Part shown: positions 1 to 9,767 of the stretch, one piece after another | Numbering within the stretch: position 1 is the stretch's first letter | Layout: each line of letters begins with the position of its first letter | Source: Gymnothorax reevesii | Lineage: Eukaryota > Chordata > Actinopteri > Anguilliformes > Muraenidae | Direction: 5' to 3' | Length of the DNA stretch: 64,000 nt | NCBI GenBank assembly: GCA_029721435.1 | Contig: CM056587.1 | Span: forward strand, 12,731,167-12,795,166 | Notes under the pieces: generated by a model | Told to the model about the DNA's origin: nothing | Databases searched by the model: none | The model's input: only the letters and a program-made list of their open reading frames with translations | Translations under genes and position numbers: made by a program

Positions 1-709
1 TGGAAAACATGGCCCCCTCCAAACTTTTTTGAAATGTATGGCTGGCATGAAATTCAAAACGAGCAGATATTCTTCAAAAAGAATAAAAAGTGTCAGTTTC
101 AAAATTTTATGTGTTACCTTTGTTCTATTTTCAATTTATTATAGAGTTTAAATGACTTGCAAATCATTACAGTCTGTTTTTATTTACATTTTACACAATG
201 TCCCATCCTATCTGGAAACTAGCTTCTTTTCCAGTGACTCTGCTGTATTTGTGGGCCACTACCATCATTACCTCCGCCTAGACATGTTGTGATCGCTTGC
301 ATATGTGTACGTGAGCGCGTGCATTTGTCAGCAGAATTACTCAAAAACTATGCAACGGATTATCATGAAATTTTATCGGTCGTTAAACGGAATGAATGAG
401 AGGAGCTGATTAGATTTCCAGATGAATACGGATTCTGCAGCTGATTTCACGAGCAAGTGGAACATAACCAGCCGGTGGAGGTATGTATTCTGTGAGAGCC
501 CCACAATTAATTTGTTAGAAGTTAAAGAATTTAACGAGTCTCTGCTTTCAAAGCTAACCCACTGCAGTGGCCACGGAGGGAGTAACAGCATCCATCACAG
601 GCTTTCCCGATTATCATTACAGAGAACACGACAGACTCCCATGGTTAGTAACATTTCTATAGATGCACTGGGTTAATTTTAAACATAGATGAAGATAGGC
701 ATTACTCAC
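1..709. other. obsl1 intron, no further exon seen
   Basis: No Ig-like reading frame with splice sites is visible on the minus strand here, so the next obsl1 exon probably lies left of the window. Open stretches near 373-676 lack domain similarity and splice context. Confidence 0.5.
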
Positions 710-781
710 CTTTCATGTCGATGTTTGTATGGAAAATGTCATCTGATATCTCATGACTAAACGGCCTAGCGTGGACTGGCT
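710..781 (-). CDS. obsl1: obsl1 candidate 72-nt mini-exon, internally deleted Ig unit
   Basis: A pyrimidine-rich acceptor (TTCCAACCTGCAG) and an excellent donor (AAAG|GTGAGT) bracket 72 nt that are open in the phase carried by the preceding exons. The translation starts EPVHARPF and ends HEISDDIFHTNIDMKG, which aligns with the end of an Ig repeat (CETSDDVVQFTVDIKG). It looks like a 276-nt Ig exon that lost an in-frame 204 nt from its middle. Whether it is spliced in or is a relic cannot be told from sequence. Confidence 0.55.
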
Positions 782-890
782 CTGCAGGTTGGAAAAAGAG
801 AACAATCTTAGAATAGCAGTTCCCAGTGAACTGGCTCAGTTCAAGAAGCAGCATAAAATGATACCGAGGTAAATTTTAATTTCTAGTCAC

Positions 891-1166
891 CTTTGATTTC
901 CACGTTAAAGTAGATTGTATCACAAGCTGTCTTACAGCTGTACACCCCAGCATGAGACGACTCAGCCGACTGAATGGTCAATGTCCTTGTTCTGCCCTCT
1001 GATTTGATATCCACTCCAGGACTGGGTAGGAGCTGCTTCTCATCTTTGTACCATGTGACCTCACTGTTGGAGTCTGAGATCTCACAACACAACAAAATGG
1101 GACTTCCAGCTTCAAATGACGGGTTCTTTTCTTCTTCAGGAAGGTTAACGAACCTCACTGGTGGAG
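891..1166 (-). CDS. obsl1: obsl1 exon, tandem Ig (array copy 5)
   Basis: A 276-nt, phase 1-1 exon; acceptor ATCTAG, donor G|GTGACT. It encodes APPVRFVNLPEEEKNPSFE onward with LLCCEIS, VTWYKDE and GVYSCKT. The PEEEK start and overall strand pattern make it the nearest sister of the exon before it. Confidence 0.9.
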
Positions 1167-1366
1167 CTAGATTGAAAATGACATTGAAATTTCGTATTAT
1201 TCCTGATCTTGTTCAACATGCACATTCACAGAGGTGAACATCCGTAGCAAAGCTGCAAACTATCAAGAGTTATTACAGCACATTTACTCAGTTCTGCAGC
1301 AGCTTTTTACTTTTAAAGAGCGTAAAAGAGCCACTTCTAAATCAAATGTATAAACAGCCTTGTCAC

Positions 1367-1642
1367 CTTTAACTTTTACATTGAACTGTAAGGTGTCATC
1401 CGCAGTGGAGCAGCAGTAAGTTCCAGAGTCAGACAGCTGAGCGCATTCAACCACCAGCGTCCTCCTAATCCCGGCCGCTCGGATGTCTATGCCAGGTTTC
1501 AGGAAGAGCTCTGAGCCGTCCTTGTACCAGGTGACCTCAGCACTGGGGTCAGAGAGCTGACAGTTCAGGACAATAAGATGGCCAGCTTCCACGGACTTCC
1601 TCTTCTCTTCCTCAGGAATGCTGCAGAACTTCACTGGAGGGG
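1367..1642 (-). CDS. obsl1: obsl1 exon, tandem Ig (array copy 4)
   Basis: A 276-nt, phase 1-1 exon; acceptor GTGCAG, donor G|GTGACA. It encodes APPVKFCSIPEEEKRKSVE onward with VLNCQLS, VTWYKDG and GTYCCST, so both Ig cysteines and the core tryptophan are present. An extra Cys precedes the second core Cys. Confidence 0.9.
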
Positions 1643-1952
1643 CTGCACGGGGTGAATTACAGCAACATCAGCAAATGCACCGTTACCCTTGTCTTAGCCA
1701 CAGCCACCACTGAGCAATTCAAAGAAAGTCATAGAGTAACTGCGTCAAGCAAACAGAGAAAAGCTACCGCAGAGACAAGGCATTTATTTCTCGCTAGCTT
1801 TCAAAGCCCCAACCAACTGGGTCTATTTCAATGAGAATTACACCCAAGTTTGGCACGCTGTGCATGAAAGACCACTACGGTTAGCTGTGTCTAAACGTGC
1901 ACAGACTCATGTGTGATAGAAAGCCGTCAGCGTGGCCGCACTGTGGGGTCAC

Positions 1953-2228
1953 CTTTGATGTCCACGGTGAACTGGACCACATCATCGGATGTCTCACATC
2001 TGTATACCCCAGAGTGACAAAGCTGAGCCGACCGCACAACCAGGCGTCTTATCGTGGCTTTCGATTGGATCTCTACTCCAGATTGTGGGTGGAGCTTTAC
2101 CCCATCCTTGACCCAGCTGACCTGAGCAGTAGGGTCTGACACCTCACAGTGTAGCACAATGGGGCAGCCCGCATCAATGGACTTGTTCCTCTCAACTTCA
2201 GGGGTTGCAGAAAACTTCACAGGCTGAG
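1953..2228 (-). CDS. obsl1: obsl1 exon, tandem Ig (array copy 3)
   Basis: A 276-nt, phase 1-1 exon with acceptor TCTGTAG and donor G|GTGACC. It encodes AQPVKFSATPEVERNKS onward. The Ig core is intact: VLHCEVS, VSWVKDG and GVYRCET. It is the closest visible relative of the decayed copy upstream of it (shared RPQSGV/HPQSGV and LEF/VQF endings). Confidence 0.9.
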
Positions 2229-2540
2229 CTACAGATACTTTAATATTGTGCAAAAATAACGCATACAGCAGTTATTAACTGTGGTGCGTGACTGTTATGA
2301 CCTTTCACATTTCAGTGTTGTGAAATTTTGAAGCAATAATCAGCTGAAATCGTATTTTAGTATTGCTGTGCACAGTGAGGGGGGGTTTGAAGTTTAGTCA
2401 AAAAGTTGATTGAGGAGAGCAAAGCAACATAAAAATTGCCAGCAATGTTAGTTGTATCAGCAAACTATTTTTTGTTAATTTTCCATCTAGCCAAAGCATG
2501 TTTAACTTTGATTCACCTGCATCAACTGAAGCTGAATCAA

Positions 2541-2816
2541 CTTTGATTTCCACACTTTTGAACTCGAGTTCATCGCCCCTTATCTTGCTGCTGCATGCCC
2601 CAGAGTGGATAGTGTCAGCAGGCGGGACAGCCAGTGTCCTCGTGGTGTCCTCTGATTGGACCCCTACTCCAGACTGTGGGCGGAGCTGAAGCGCATCCTT
2701 GTACCAGCTGACCTGGGCAGGCTCTGAGATCTCAGAATGAAGTGTAATGGGACTTCCAGATTCAACGGTCTTGCTCTTGGCTACCTCCGGAAGGGCCGCA
2801 AGCCTCACAGGTGGTG
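2541..2816 (-). pseudogene. obsl1: obsl1 array copy 2: decayed Ig exon
   Basis: This unit has the same 276-nt spacing and an intact acceptor (CTCTCAG), with an open frame of APPVRLAALPEVAKSK type. Three defects stand out against its sisters. The first Ig cysteine is Ser (TLHSEIS). The second is also lost (GACSSKI where others read GVYSCK). The exon end reads AAAG|TTGATT, so the GT donor is TT at the expected place. A GT one base earlier would shift the frame of the next exon. A one-codon deletion (SEP-AQ) and a one-codon insertion (FKSVE) are also present. Skipping it would leave the reading frame intact. I infer a dying exon; a working domain spliced by an unusual donor is the alternative. 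Confidence 0.75.
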
Positions 2817-3046
2817 CTGAGAGTGTTTAATCGATTAACGCCAGTGGGATTCATCATATAATAAGTTGCATGATAATATAGTAATGGCTGACCGGCCAGT
2901 AATAGCTATATAAACCTTTCCATGTATAAGGCAGGTTTATTTTAAGGATAATCGAGGGACTGTTATAAAACATTTCCCTGATTCTGATTTAGCACTTCAA
3001 GTGCATAAGGGCTCATGAGCGTGGCCACACAAAACACTAAACTCAC

Positions 3047-3322
3047 CTTCAACTTCCACGTTAAATCTAATGACATCATCAATGGCATCACAGCTGTATA
3101 CTCCAGAGTGGGAGAGTTCAGCTGATTGGATGACGATCCTCCTCATGTTGCCCTCTGATTGGATGTTAAGGCCTTCAACTTTGTGTAGTTCCACTCCATT
3201 TCTGTACCAATGGACCGGAGCCGCTGGGTCCGACACCTCACAGTACAGGACGATCGGGTTGCCAACTTCGACAAATTTATTTCTGTCCATCTCAGAGAGA
3301 GGTGTGAACTTCACCAGAGGAG
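3047..3322 (-). CDS. obsl1: obsl1 exon, tandem Ig (array copy 1)
   Basis: First of five 276-nt (92-codon), phase 1-1 exons in tandem. Acceptor TTTTCAG; donor G|GTGAGT. It encodes APLVKFTPLSEMDRNKFVEV onward. The Ig core is complete: VLYCEVS, VHWYRNG and GVYSCDA. The strand pattern and exon size match the downstream copies, which points to origin by tandem exon duplication. Confidence 0.9.
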
Positions 3323-3718
3323 CTGAAAATGTGATAATAGTTCAGTTCATTAAATATCATTTAAAAAGCCCAGTACTGCTGTCACTCAGTTGTTGCAAGG
3401 AAGATGGGATGCAGAAGATTAACACTAATGTTCTATAGCGACATATACTATATTATACGTTCAAGATCCATTTTTTCTCAATTTGATGCTGTGAACTGCA
3501 ATTTTGTAGAAGTCATACACTTAACTATGCAAGGACATAAAAATTCCCTTAAATAAAAATATGCACTGAGGACTGCATTGTCTGAATTACAAATCAAAAA
3601 TTGTGTAGTCTCCAGCTAAACTTAAAAAAAGTCCCAAATATTGTGGTGCTTACTGTAACCATGGTAATGAAAACATAAACAAAAGCTATACACGAGGAAA
3701 ATGAAGCGTGACACGTAC

Positions 3719-3985
3719 CCTGGATGTAGAGAGCTGCTGAGTCTCGAACTCCACAGGCAATGAAGGTGATCTCTGCTCCATTGTCCATGTCGCGTACTCC
3801 TTTGATGCGTAGCGAGTGATGCGATCGCGATCGGCGAATAGCGAACCGCTCATCCTCCTGGAGCTGGGTACCGTTCAGAAACCACGTCCCAATGACAGAA
3901 GCTGAGAGCTCAATGCTGAAGCTGGCGTCTTGGCCCTCAGGCACCAGAGCGTCTTGCAGCGGCGTCTGTATTTTAGCAACGGGGA
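3719..3985 (-). CDS. obsl1: obsl1 exon, Ig domain after FN3
   Basis: A 267-nt, phase 1-1 exon with acceptor TTCTTCAG and donor GTACGT. It encodes an Ig-like domain starting VPVAKIQTPLQDALVPEGQD. The first cysteine position is not Cys (FSIELSASVIGTWFLNG). GTWFLNG and GVRDSAALYIQG are characteristic of the corresponding OBSL1 domain, so the missing disulfide is a family trait rather than decay. Confidence 0.9.
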
Positions 3986-4194
3986 CTGAAGAAAGGTGAC
4001 TAGTCAAATTTTGAGGCTTTTCATTTAAAATGAACATTCATAACATTTTTGCATAATCAGCACTGCCATGGTAAGACTGCTCAGAGCTACAGCGTCTACA
4101 GAGAAGAAGCAGGTTTTTGCTTTAGCTCAGCTCATAGCCTGGCACTATGACATCTGATTGAACTAATCAACACATCATGTTCTTCAAAATGGTC

Positions 4195-4401
4195 AATCTG
4201 AGGTGAGCCAATTACATCCCCAATGGTAGGCCTAGTCAAGAGACCCAGGCTTACCTGGACAGCCGTCTGCCCAATATAAGCTCTAATCAGGATACTCAGG
4301 CTTGCCAAGATGAGTTCTATGCTCAACCACGTTCCTTATCAGGATGCCCATGCTTTCTCAGGTGGACTGCCTGCTCAATGGGAGCTCTAATGTGGACGCC
4401 C
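4195..4401. repeat. 51-52 bp minisatellite next to the FN3 exon donor
   Basis: About four imperfect units begin near 4195, 4247, 4298 and 4350, and the pattern runs into the real FN3 exon donor at 4402-4410. Units start aggctta, aggcttg or atgcttt and end gaccc, tactc or gccc. On the gene strand, one unit (near 4247-4256) carries a consensus-like donor CCAGGTAAGC. The repeat thus appears to have grown from the exon-intron boundary itself. Confidence 0.7.
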
Positions 4402-4409
4402 AGGCTTAC

Positions 4410-4715
4410 CCAGGTGAGCGGATCTGGGGAACTCCACATGGCTGCTCCGGCCATACTTGTTGACGCTGCAGATGCGGAAGCGGTAATCTGCCTCGCAGGG
4501 CACACTGTCTCCCAGAATCTCCACCGCAGTCGCCGAGTCGGTGGTTAGGCACTGGAGCCACTCCTGAGAGCCCACCTCCTGCCTCTCCAGCACGTACCCT
4601 GAGGGGGGGTTCCGCCGTGAGTCATTGGGTGGCAACCAGGAAAGAAGTGCGGCATTCGCCCGCTCCGTGTTGATCTGCACCCCTACGGGACAGCTGGGGG
4701 GACTGTGTCTGACCG
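4410..4715 (-). CDS. obsl1: obsl1 exon, fibronectin type III domain
   Basis: A 306-nt, phase 1-1 exon (102 codons) between a CCTGTCAG acceptor and a GTAAGC donor. It encodes the single FN3 domain typical of the OBSL1/obscurin N-terminal half. Visible motifs are RHSPPSCPVGV at the start, the ALLSWLPP strand, YVLERQEVGSQEW and DYRFRICSVNKYGRS. ERQEVGS and DYRFRIC are particularly OBSL1-like. A minisatellite whose units resemble this exon's donor lies immediately downstream. Confidence 0.93.
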
Positions 4716-5271
4716 CTGACAGGGAGAGGAAGAGAGAAGATTGTACTAGATATTCATAACTGCTGGCGGGTTATGCATTAATTACATATTATAATATTGT
4801 ATCAATGAGTAATGTCGTGAAATGAATAAATAATATGTAAACCAGCGATAACTTCGAAAGCCGGAGCAAATACGATGGCCGACAAATTTAAGACAGGTTA
4901 AAGACAGCAAAAGCTGCATGTGATTAGAAAGTATGTGTAAATAAGATGGGTCTATATGGTTAGCTCATCGAGAAAACGTGTAGAAGACCGCTGAAATCAA
5001 ATATTGCTTGGTGGCAAACTGAGTTCCCAGGCTGAAATTGCAACGCCATACGAAAATGAGGGACCTTAGTCTGACATCTTCATTTGCATAATGTTTATAC
5101 TGCAAATATTGAACATCTCATCTCAGAATACTTTTTTACATGTGTAAATATTAGTTGACAAACCTAACTGAATGAAATATAGTATAAAGAAGAACAAAAT
5201 GGTGAAGAAAATATTTATAATTGAAGACCCCAGTGCTAAAAGTAATTTGACCACATTTTGAGAAAACTGAG

Positions 5272-5329
5272 GCCGTGGACTTCGGAAACTGCAAGAGGTT
5301 TTACCACTCATGGTGTGTGAAAATGAGAC
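5272..5329 (+). CDS. Candidate plus-strand exon a, opposite obsl1
   Basis: Open frame after a TGA at 5268-5270, ending GAGAC|GTAAGTAC, a near-perfect donor. The translation is RGLRKLQEVLPLMVCENE plus two bases of a codon completed by the next block. The upstream boundary is uncertain because the nearest AG (5270-5271) has a weak pyrimidine tract. It is paired with the block at 5421-5550 across a 91-nt intron, a size typical of fish. Confidence 0.4.
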
Positions 5330-5420
5330 GTAAGTACTTTTAACAATAGGGTCTTCAATTGTACTCAGGTTATAAGTAGCGTCCTCATCAACTGACTTTC
5401 ATTCACTTCTCTTGCTTCAG

Positions 5421-5550
5421 GCAGCAATACAACAAATCCTCCTTTGTAGAAAAATTACCCTTAATCTACAGTGTGGCCGTTCACAATGAAGGGAATGTGC
5501 TCTCTGTTGCAACCATTCGTGTCTCCGTGCCTGAGGAAGCTCTAATCAAT
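5421..5550 (+). CDS. Candidate plus-strand exon b, opposite obsl1
   Basis: A branch-point-like CTGAC and a long pyrimidine tract (CACTTCTCTTGCTTCAG) precede this block, and GTGAGA follows. In the phase set by exon a it is open for all 43 codons: QQYNKSSFVEKL, then LIYSVAVHNEGNVL, then IRVSVPEEALIN. The alternating beta-strand pattern and the SVAVHNEGN...VSVPEE stretch faintly recall the calf-2 region of leukocyte-type integrin alpha chains. That resemblance is a guess from memory. It could be part of a nested gene, or a piece of an unprocessed pseudogene. No further exons were found nearby. Confidence 0.45.
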
Positions 5551-5773
5551 GTGAGAAACCATACACCCTCTTCAGCATTAGCATTGCTATATTATGTCTC
5601 GGTTATTAGCAAAGGCAGAGAAGAGTAGCTTGGATTTGCATCAGCCTGATCCTCACCACTGAATCGTGAGGTTGCAACTCTGTGATTTTGATAACCTCTG
5701 GTGTGCTGTGTCTGGATTAACCAAATGGTCATAACACCACAAGAATGTGTAAACGCAGTATAGTTATTCTAAC

Positions 5774-6034
5774 CTTTCACTCTCAGCTGTGATGTAGTCT
5801 TGGATCTGCCCACAATGAACGTCACCTTGCCGGAATCTTGGGGGGAGGCGTTGACAAACACCAGAATATGAGTCTTGCCAAAGGACTTAATGATGGTCTG
5901 GTGGGTCTCCCGTAATTCCACAGCATCTTTGTACCAGTGGATTTCCATCTCTTCCTCCTCCACCTCCACGCAGAAGGCTGCATTTTCTCCCTCCAGAACG
6001 TCCACCTTGCGTGGAAGCTTACGAACTATTGTGC
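5774..6034 (-). CDS. obsl1: obsl1 exon, Ig5
   Basis: A 261-nt, phase 1-1 exon with a strong pyrimidine tract and TTTGCAG acceptor. The donor is GTTAGA, weaker than the consensus. It encodes an Ig domain opening GTIVRKLPRKVDVLEGENAA, matching the LPRKLDVLEGENA signature of OBSL1 Ig5. The tryptophan is kept (HWYKD). The second cysteine position is replaced (VTFIVGRSKTT), as is usual for this domain in the family, so it is a cysteine-poor Ig fold. Confidence 0.9.
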
Positions 6035-6317
6035 CTGCAAAAGAAAGAAAGGTTTGACTTCCAACAGGATTTACAGCACACACTCAGAAATCACAGTAAT
6101 TGAGGGACTTTTTTGTTCCAGAACAAATCTAGAAAACTCAGTATCATTCTTTGAGTACTCATAGGTAATATTACAATGGAAAGGTACAAATAAATGACTA
6201 AAACCCAGGGTTTGCATAAGAGTCAAGCTAAGAGTTTACCTGTAAGACACACAGTTGAGGGAATGATTGACGGACCAAGAAAACCAGGTAAATACTTTGT
6301 TAGCGATTGACATTTAC

Positions 6318-6587
6318 CTTTTACAGCCACCTCTGCAATGCTCCTCCCACCATCAGCCATCTCACACAGGTAGATGCCGTCATCGTCGGCTCCAGTGTCA
6401 CGGATGGTGAGACGTCGCTTGGTGCCCCACTCCTCCATGCCGTACTTGGCTCCAGGGTGTAGCCTGCGGTCTTCCAGGTACCATGTGATGGGGATGGAAT
6501 CCTCTGGAACCTCACACTCCAGGACGGCCAGCTCCCGCTCAAACACTTCCAGGTCAGTGAGCGGCTGCTTGAAGCGCACCAATGGCT
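6318..6587 (-). CDS. obsl1: obsl1 exon, Ig4
   Basis: A 270-nt, phase 1-1 exon with acceptor TTGCTAG and donor GTAAAT. It encodes one Ig domain starting EPLVRFKQPLTDLEVFE. The core is intact: LECEVP cysteine, TWYLED tryptophan and DDDGIYLCEM cysteine. The ADDDGIYLCEM motif and the RRL strand are close to Ig4 of vertebrate OBSL1. It follows the first coding exon after a 12.9-kb intron and joins it in frame. Confidence 0.92.
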
Positions 6588-7022
6588 CTAGCAAAACAAG
6601 AAGTGATCACGATTTTATACTGCTTTTTCACACCAGAATGGACATGGGTCCAAAATATGAAAACCAATGCTTGGAAGAATCAGTTTTGTGAGGCATAACA
6701 TACACCCAGAGCCAATGAAAGTCAAAGATTTTATGAAACCAAACAGTGGAAATTTATTTTCTTCAAAAATAGGACAAAGGCACCTTACATTTCTTAATCT
6801 TATCTACTTTGTTTTTATGGGCTAATGAATTTTTTTTACATCATATTAAAGACACAGTGAGAAAGTGGTAAAATGTAGAACATGATACAAAATACAAAAT
6901 GGAGAATGTACTGAGGAAGCAAAATGTGATACTTCTGAAAAGAAATCACTATAGAGAAACCAAAAAAATGCTTTGCTCTCCTGCAGAATCACTCCAAGGC
7001 GCGTAGACATCCAATAGTGAAA
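6588..7022. other. obsl1 intron, nothing recognised
   Basis: AT-rich sequence upstream of the Ig4 acceptor; no reading frame or repeat recognised. Confidence 0.5.
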
Positions 7023-7572
7023 TACACTACCTGACGAAAGTATTAGGACATCACTATTTATGTGTGTGATTTTCTTACAGCGCAGTAGAAAACACTAAAT
7101 GTATCACATTTGAAAATTGTTGTTGATTGAATTAAAAATACAGACCCCATTTTGGATACACCATACTGAATTATCGTACGTCTCGACCCTCCTTTTATAG
7201 AGAATCAAAATCACCCCATGTGCCACACCTGATCATAATGATTGGATCAATAGTAGCCATTGACCTTCCATTGTGACAAGGACACAATTTGAAACGTGTA
7301 ACTTTGAAAATTACCATCTTGCAAGCACAGTTTATGATAATATCTCTGACTTGTGACAGACCAAAACTGAATTTTTCGTACAGAGAAAAAAATATGCCAA
7401 CATGTACTGTATATCTGTAGCTTCCTCAAATGATCAACAATGTTCAGTGATGTTTACATGTACATTTTAGGACACCATTAAATTCCTAAAACACTTGCAT
7501 ATATAGTATAACACGTACATCAAAAGTTGAGAGAGAATGAGGAACGTCCTAATACTTTTGTCAGGTAGTGTA
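7023..7572. mobile_element. Non-autonomous Tc1/mariner-like element
   Basis: Ends are inverted repeats of about 27 bp (TACACTACCTGACGAAAG at the left, its complement CTTTTGTCAGGTAGTGTA at the right), bounded by TA. About 550 bp in total with no transposase frame, so a miniature Tc1/mariner derivative. Confidence 0.8.
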
Positions 7573-7832
7573 TATCAAATATAGGAAAAAGACATTTGCA
7601 CACTTTAAGACATTTCTTCAATACCTACGGGGGATTAACAGACGTGTCAGCTGAAGAATACTGATGCTGAAACGTATGTTAGTCCCCTGTGGTGATTGAA
7701 GTAAAGATACTTTCAAGGGAACATTTTTACCACATCATTTTCATGTGAGCAACCATCACTTGAGACAAACTGACTAGTGAAATCAGCAGTTAATACGGAT
7801 GGTTGGAGCTGGGGATGGGCAGATCTCGCTAA

Positions 7833-7974
7833 ATTAGTAAATGTTTAAATGGAGAAAAATGAAACGCTTCATGTTTTAACAACTTTATATTAATCTAAAA
7901 TTAAATGAGTAAATGTTTAAATGGAGAAAAATGACGACTTATAACGACTTTATATTCATCTAAAATATAAACAC
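7833..7974. repeat. 72-bp tandem duplication
   Basis: Two copies in a row of a segment starting gtaaatgtttaaatggag and ending in tatattMatctaaaat. The second copy starts near 7909. Confidence 0.75.
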
Positions 7975-8032
7975 TCACATCTAGTTATCTGAACACATTT
8001 GGTAGGAGAATTTATTTTGTATATTTGTCATA

Positions 8033-9053
8033 TACAGGGGGGAAAATAAGTATTGAACGTGTCAACATTTTTCTCAGTAAATAAATATCTAATGGGGCTA
8101 TACATTAAATGAAGCTTCCAATCCCAGCGCTACAGGAGACGGCATACACAATTAAACAGCCAAAGCGCCAAAAAACGGTAGAGGAACAAATAGAACTAAG
8201 GAGGAAAAATGCGAGGCGGCTAAGAGCTGTATTTATATCGGTGCCGCTTTCAATGGGGAAAACTGAAGGAAACAAAGGGTTTAAAAAACCGATGCACGGC
8301 TAGCCTTGCTGCTACTGGACAGGTAGCTTTGTTTTACTCTACTGTAGTTATGCAGTCTCGGATAGTCTTGTTGGTGGTTTTTAATCCTGTTAATGTCAGT
8401 TTATACCTGAATCATCATTATTTGTGGCCGACAACAGCTTGCTTAGCTGCGTAAAGCTCATTTTTGCTACTACCTTCAAAAAGCCAGTCATACCAAAGTT
8501 TCTGCATGGATGTAATGTGTCGTTGGTCCCTGTTTTCAGTGAGGATTTCACACGACAATCACTGAGAGTGTCTGTTTATCATGTACTTATATTGTACCTG
8601 AGTCGCTACTCTCCTTTGCCAGAAACTGATGCGCATTCCCGTGCCTGGCTTGGGGATGGGGGGCGGAGCTGCTCTCATAGGCTTCGGACAAGAAGCTCAG
8701 AAAACGACCATTTTTCTTTAAAATTTCACATCTCCAATCCCACCCGAATCTGGAATGTCCAATTCAGGGAACTATGTACAAGGCTTTTCGAATATGCGGC
8801 CCCCTATATTGCCAACTTAGGAGAGTGAGACAACTCGCAGCTCTCCTCCGAAGCACGCGCCCGTCACCACCGCTTCATATAAGTTACAGCAATTTTAACT
8901 TATGGATTTACTTGTTTCGATTTCTTTGTATGCGTGGATTACTTGGGTTGCTACCAGCATATGATGAAAATTTCAAGTCAACAGCTCAATTAGAAATCTA
9001 TTTATTGAGGAAAATGTTGACCCGTTCAATACTTACAGTATTTCCCTGCTGTA
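8033..9053. mobile_element. Tc1/mariner-type element with non-transposase interior
   Basis: The termini are inverted repeats of at least 75 bp. The left starts TACAGGGGGGAAAATAAG and the right end is its diverged complement, with TA at both ends. This TIR family is common in teleosts. The roughly 870-bp interior has no transposase similarity. It holds short open frames (8109-8303, 8424-8828) of no recognised family. It also holds a dispersed repeat (8732-8880) seen again in inverse at about 17 kb. Confidence 0.75.
8732..8880 (+). repeat. Dispersed repeat, copy 1
   Basis: Shares roughly 70% identity, by eye, with the complement of about 16965-17105. Shared landmarks are GAACTATGTA, GAGAC.RCTYGC and the RCCYGTCACC stretch. 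It sits inside the Tc1-type element. Confidence 0.65.
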
Positions 9054-9426
9054 TTGTCCATATGCCGCACTGCGCCCAAGGACCGTGAATTCCCTCATCT
9101 GACGATTTATAGCCAGAGCAACATTATTCACTCCAATAAATAAATCCCGTCATCCGGTGGTCAAACAGCGAAAAAAGCTCAATCAGAATGCGTTACGCAT
9201 AACTGTTCTAATGGCAGAGAAAAAGATTGTGACTCTCCGTTAAGGCAGTAGACTACAGAGGGCAGGAATGATACACAACTTCCAAGAAAATGTGGTTAAA
9301 GCAATTCTCATCTTTCTGGGATGTTATACAGCACTCAGTAAAAATTTGAACATGAACAACTCCGCCTCCCTCCAAAGTCCCACCCTATTCCCCCGATTGC
9401 CAGACTTCACCTATGAAAAAAAGTAT

Positions 9427-9767
9427 GTAGTTCATCAGACTACAAAGGTAACTAAATTTTACGAGGGCATTTTATTTTTCACCACATATAGACTTGAATA
9501 TTATTTCATAACAGTTGGTTAGTGTTCACTTACACCGGTGCCTCTGAATCTGACTCCATTGACCCGTTTCACTCGCGCTGCTCACTTCCTCGCGCCGCAC
9601 GCAATATTTTTTTTTCGTAGGAGAGTGAAACGGGTCAATGGAGTCAGATTCAGAGGCTCCAGTAAGTGAAAACTAACTAACCGTAATGACGTAATATTCC
9701 ATTCAATATGTGGTATAAATAAAATGCCCTCGTAACGTTAAGTTACCTTTGTAGGCTGACAAACTAC
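9427..9767. mobile_element. Fold-back element with about 145-bp inverted arms
   Basis: The left arm (about 9427-9574) and right arm (about 9623-9767) are nearly perfect complements around a 48-nt loop. The best core is the 31-bp stretch around GGGTCAATGGAGTCAGATTC. No reading frame spans it. A palindromic MITE or inverted-duplicate insertion; no clear target duplication was found. Confidence 0.75.
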
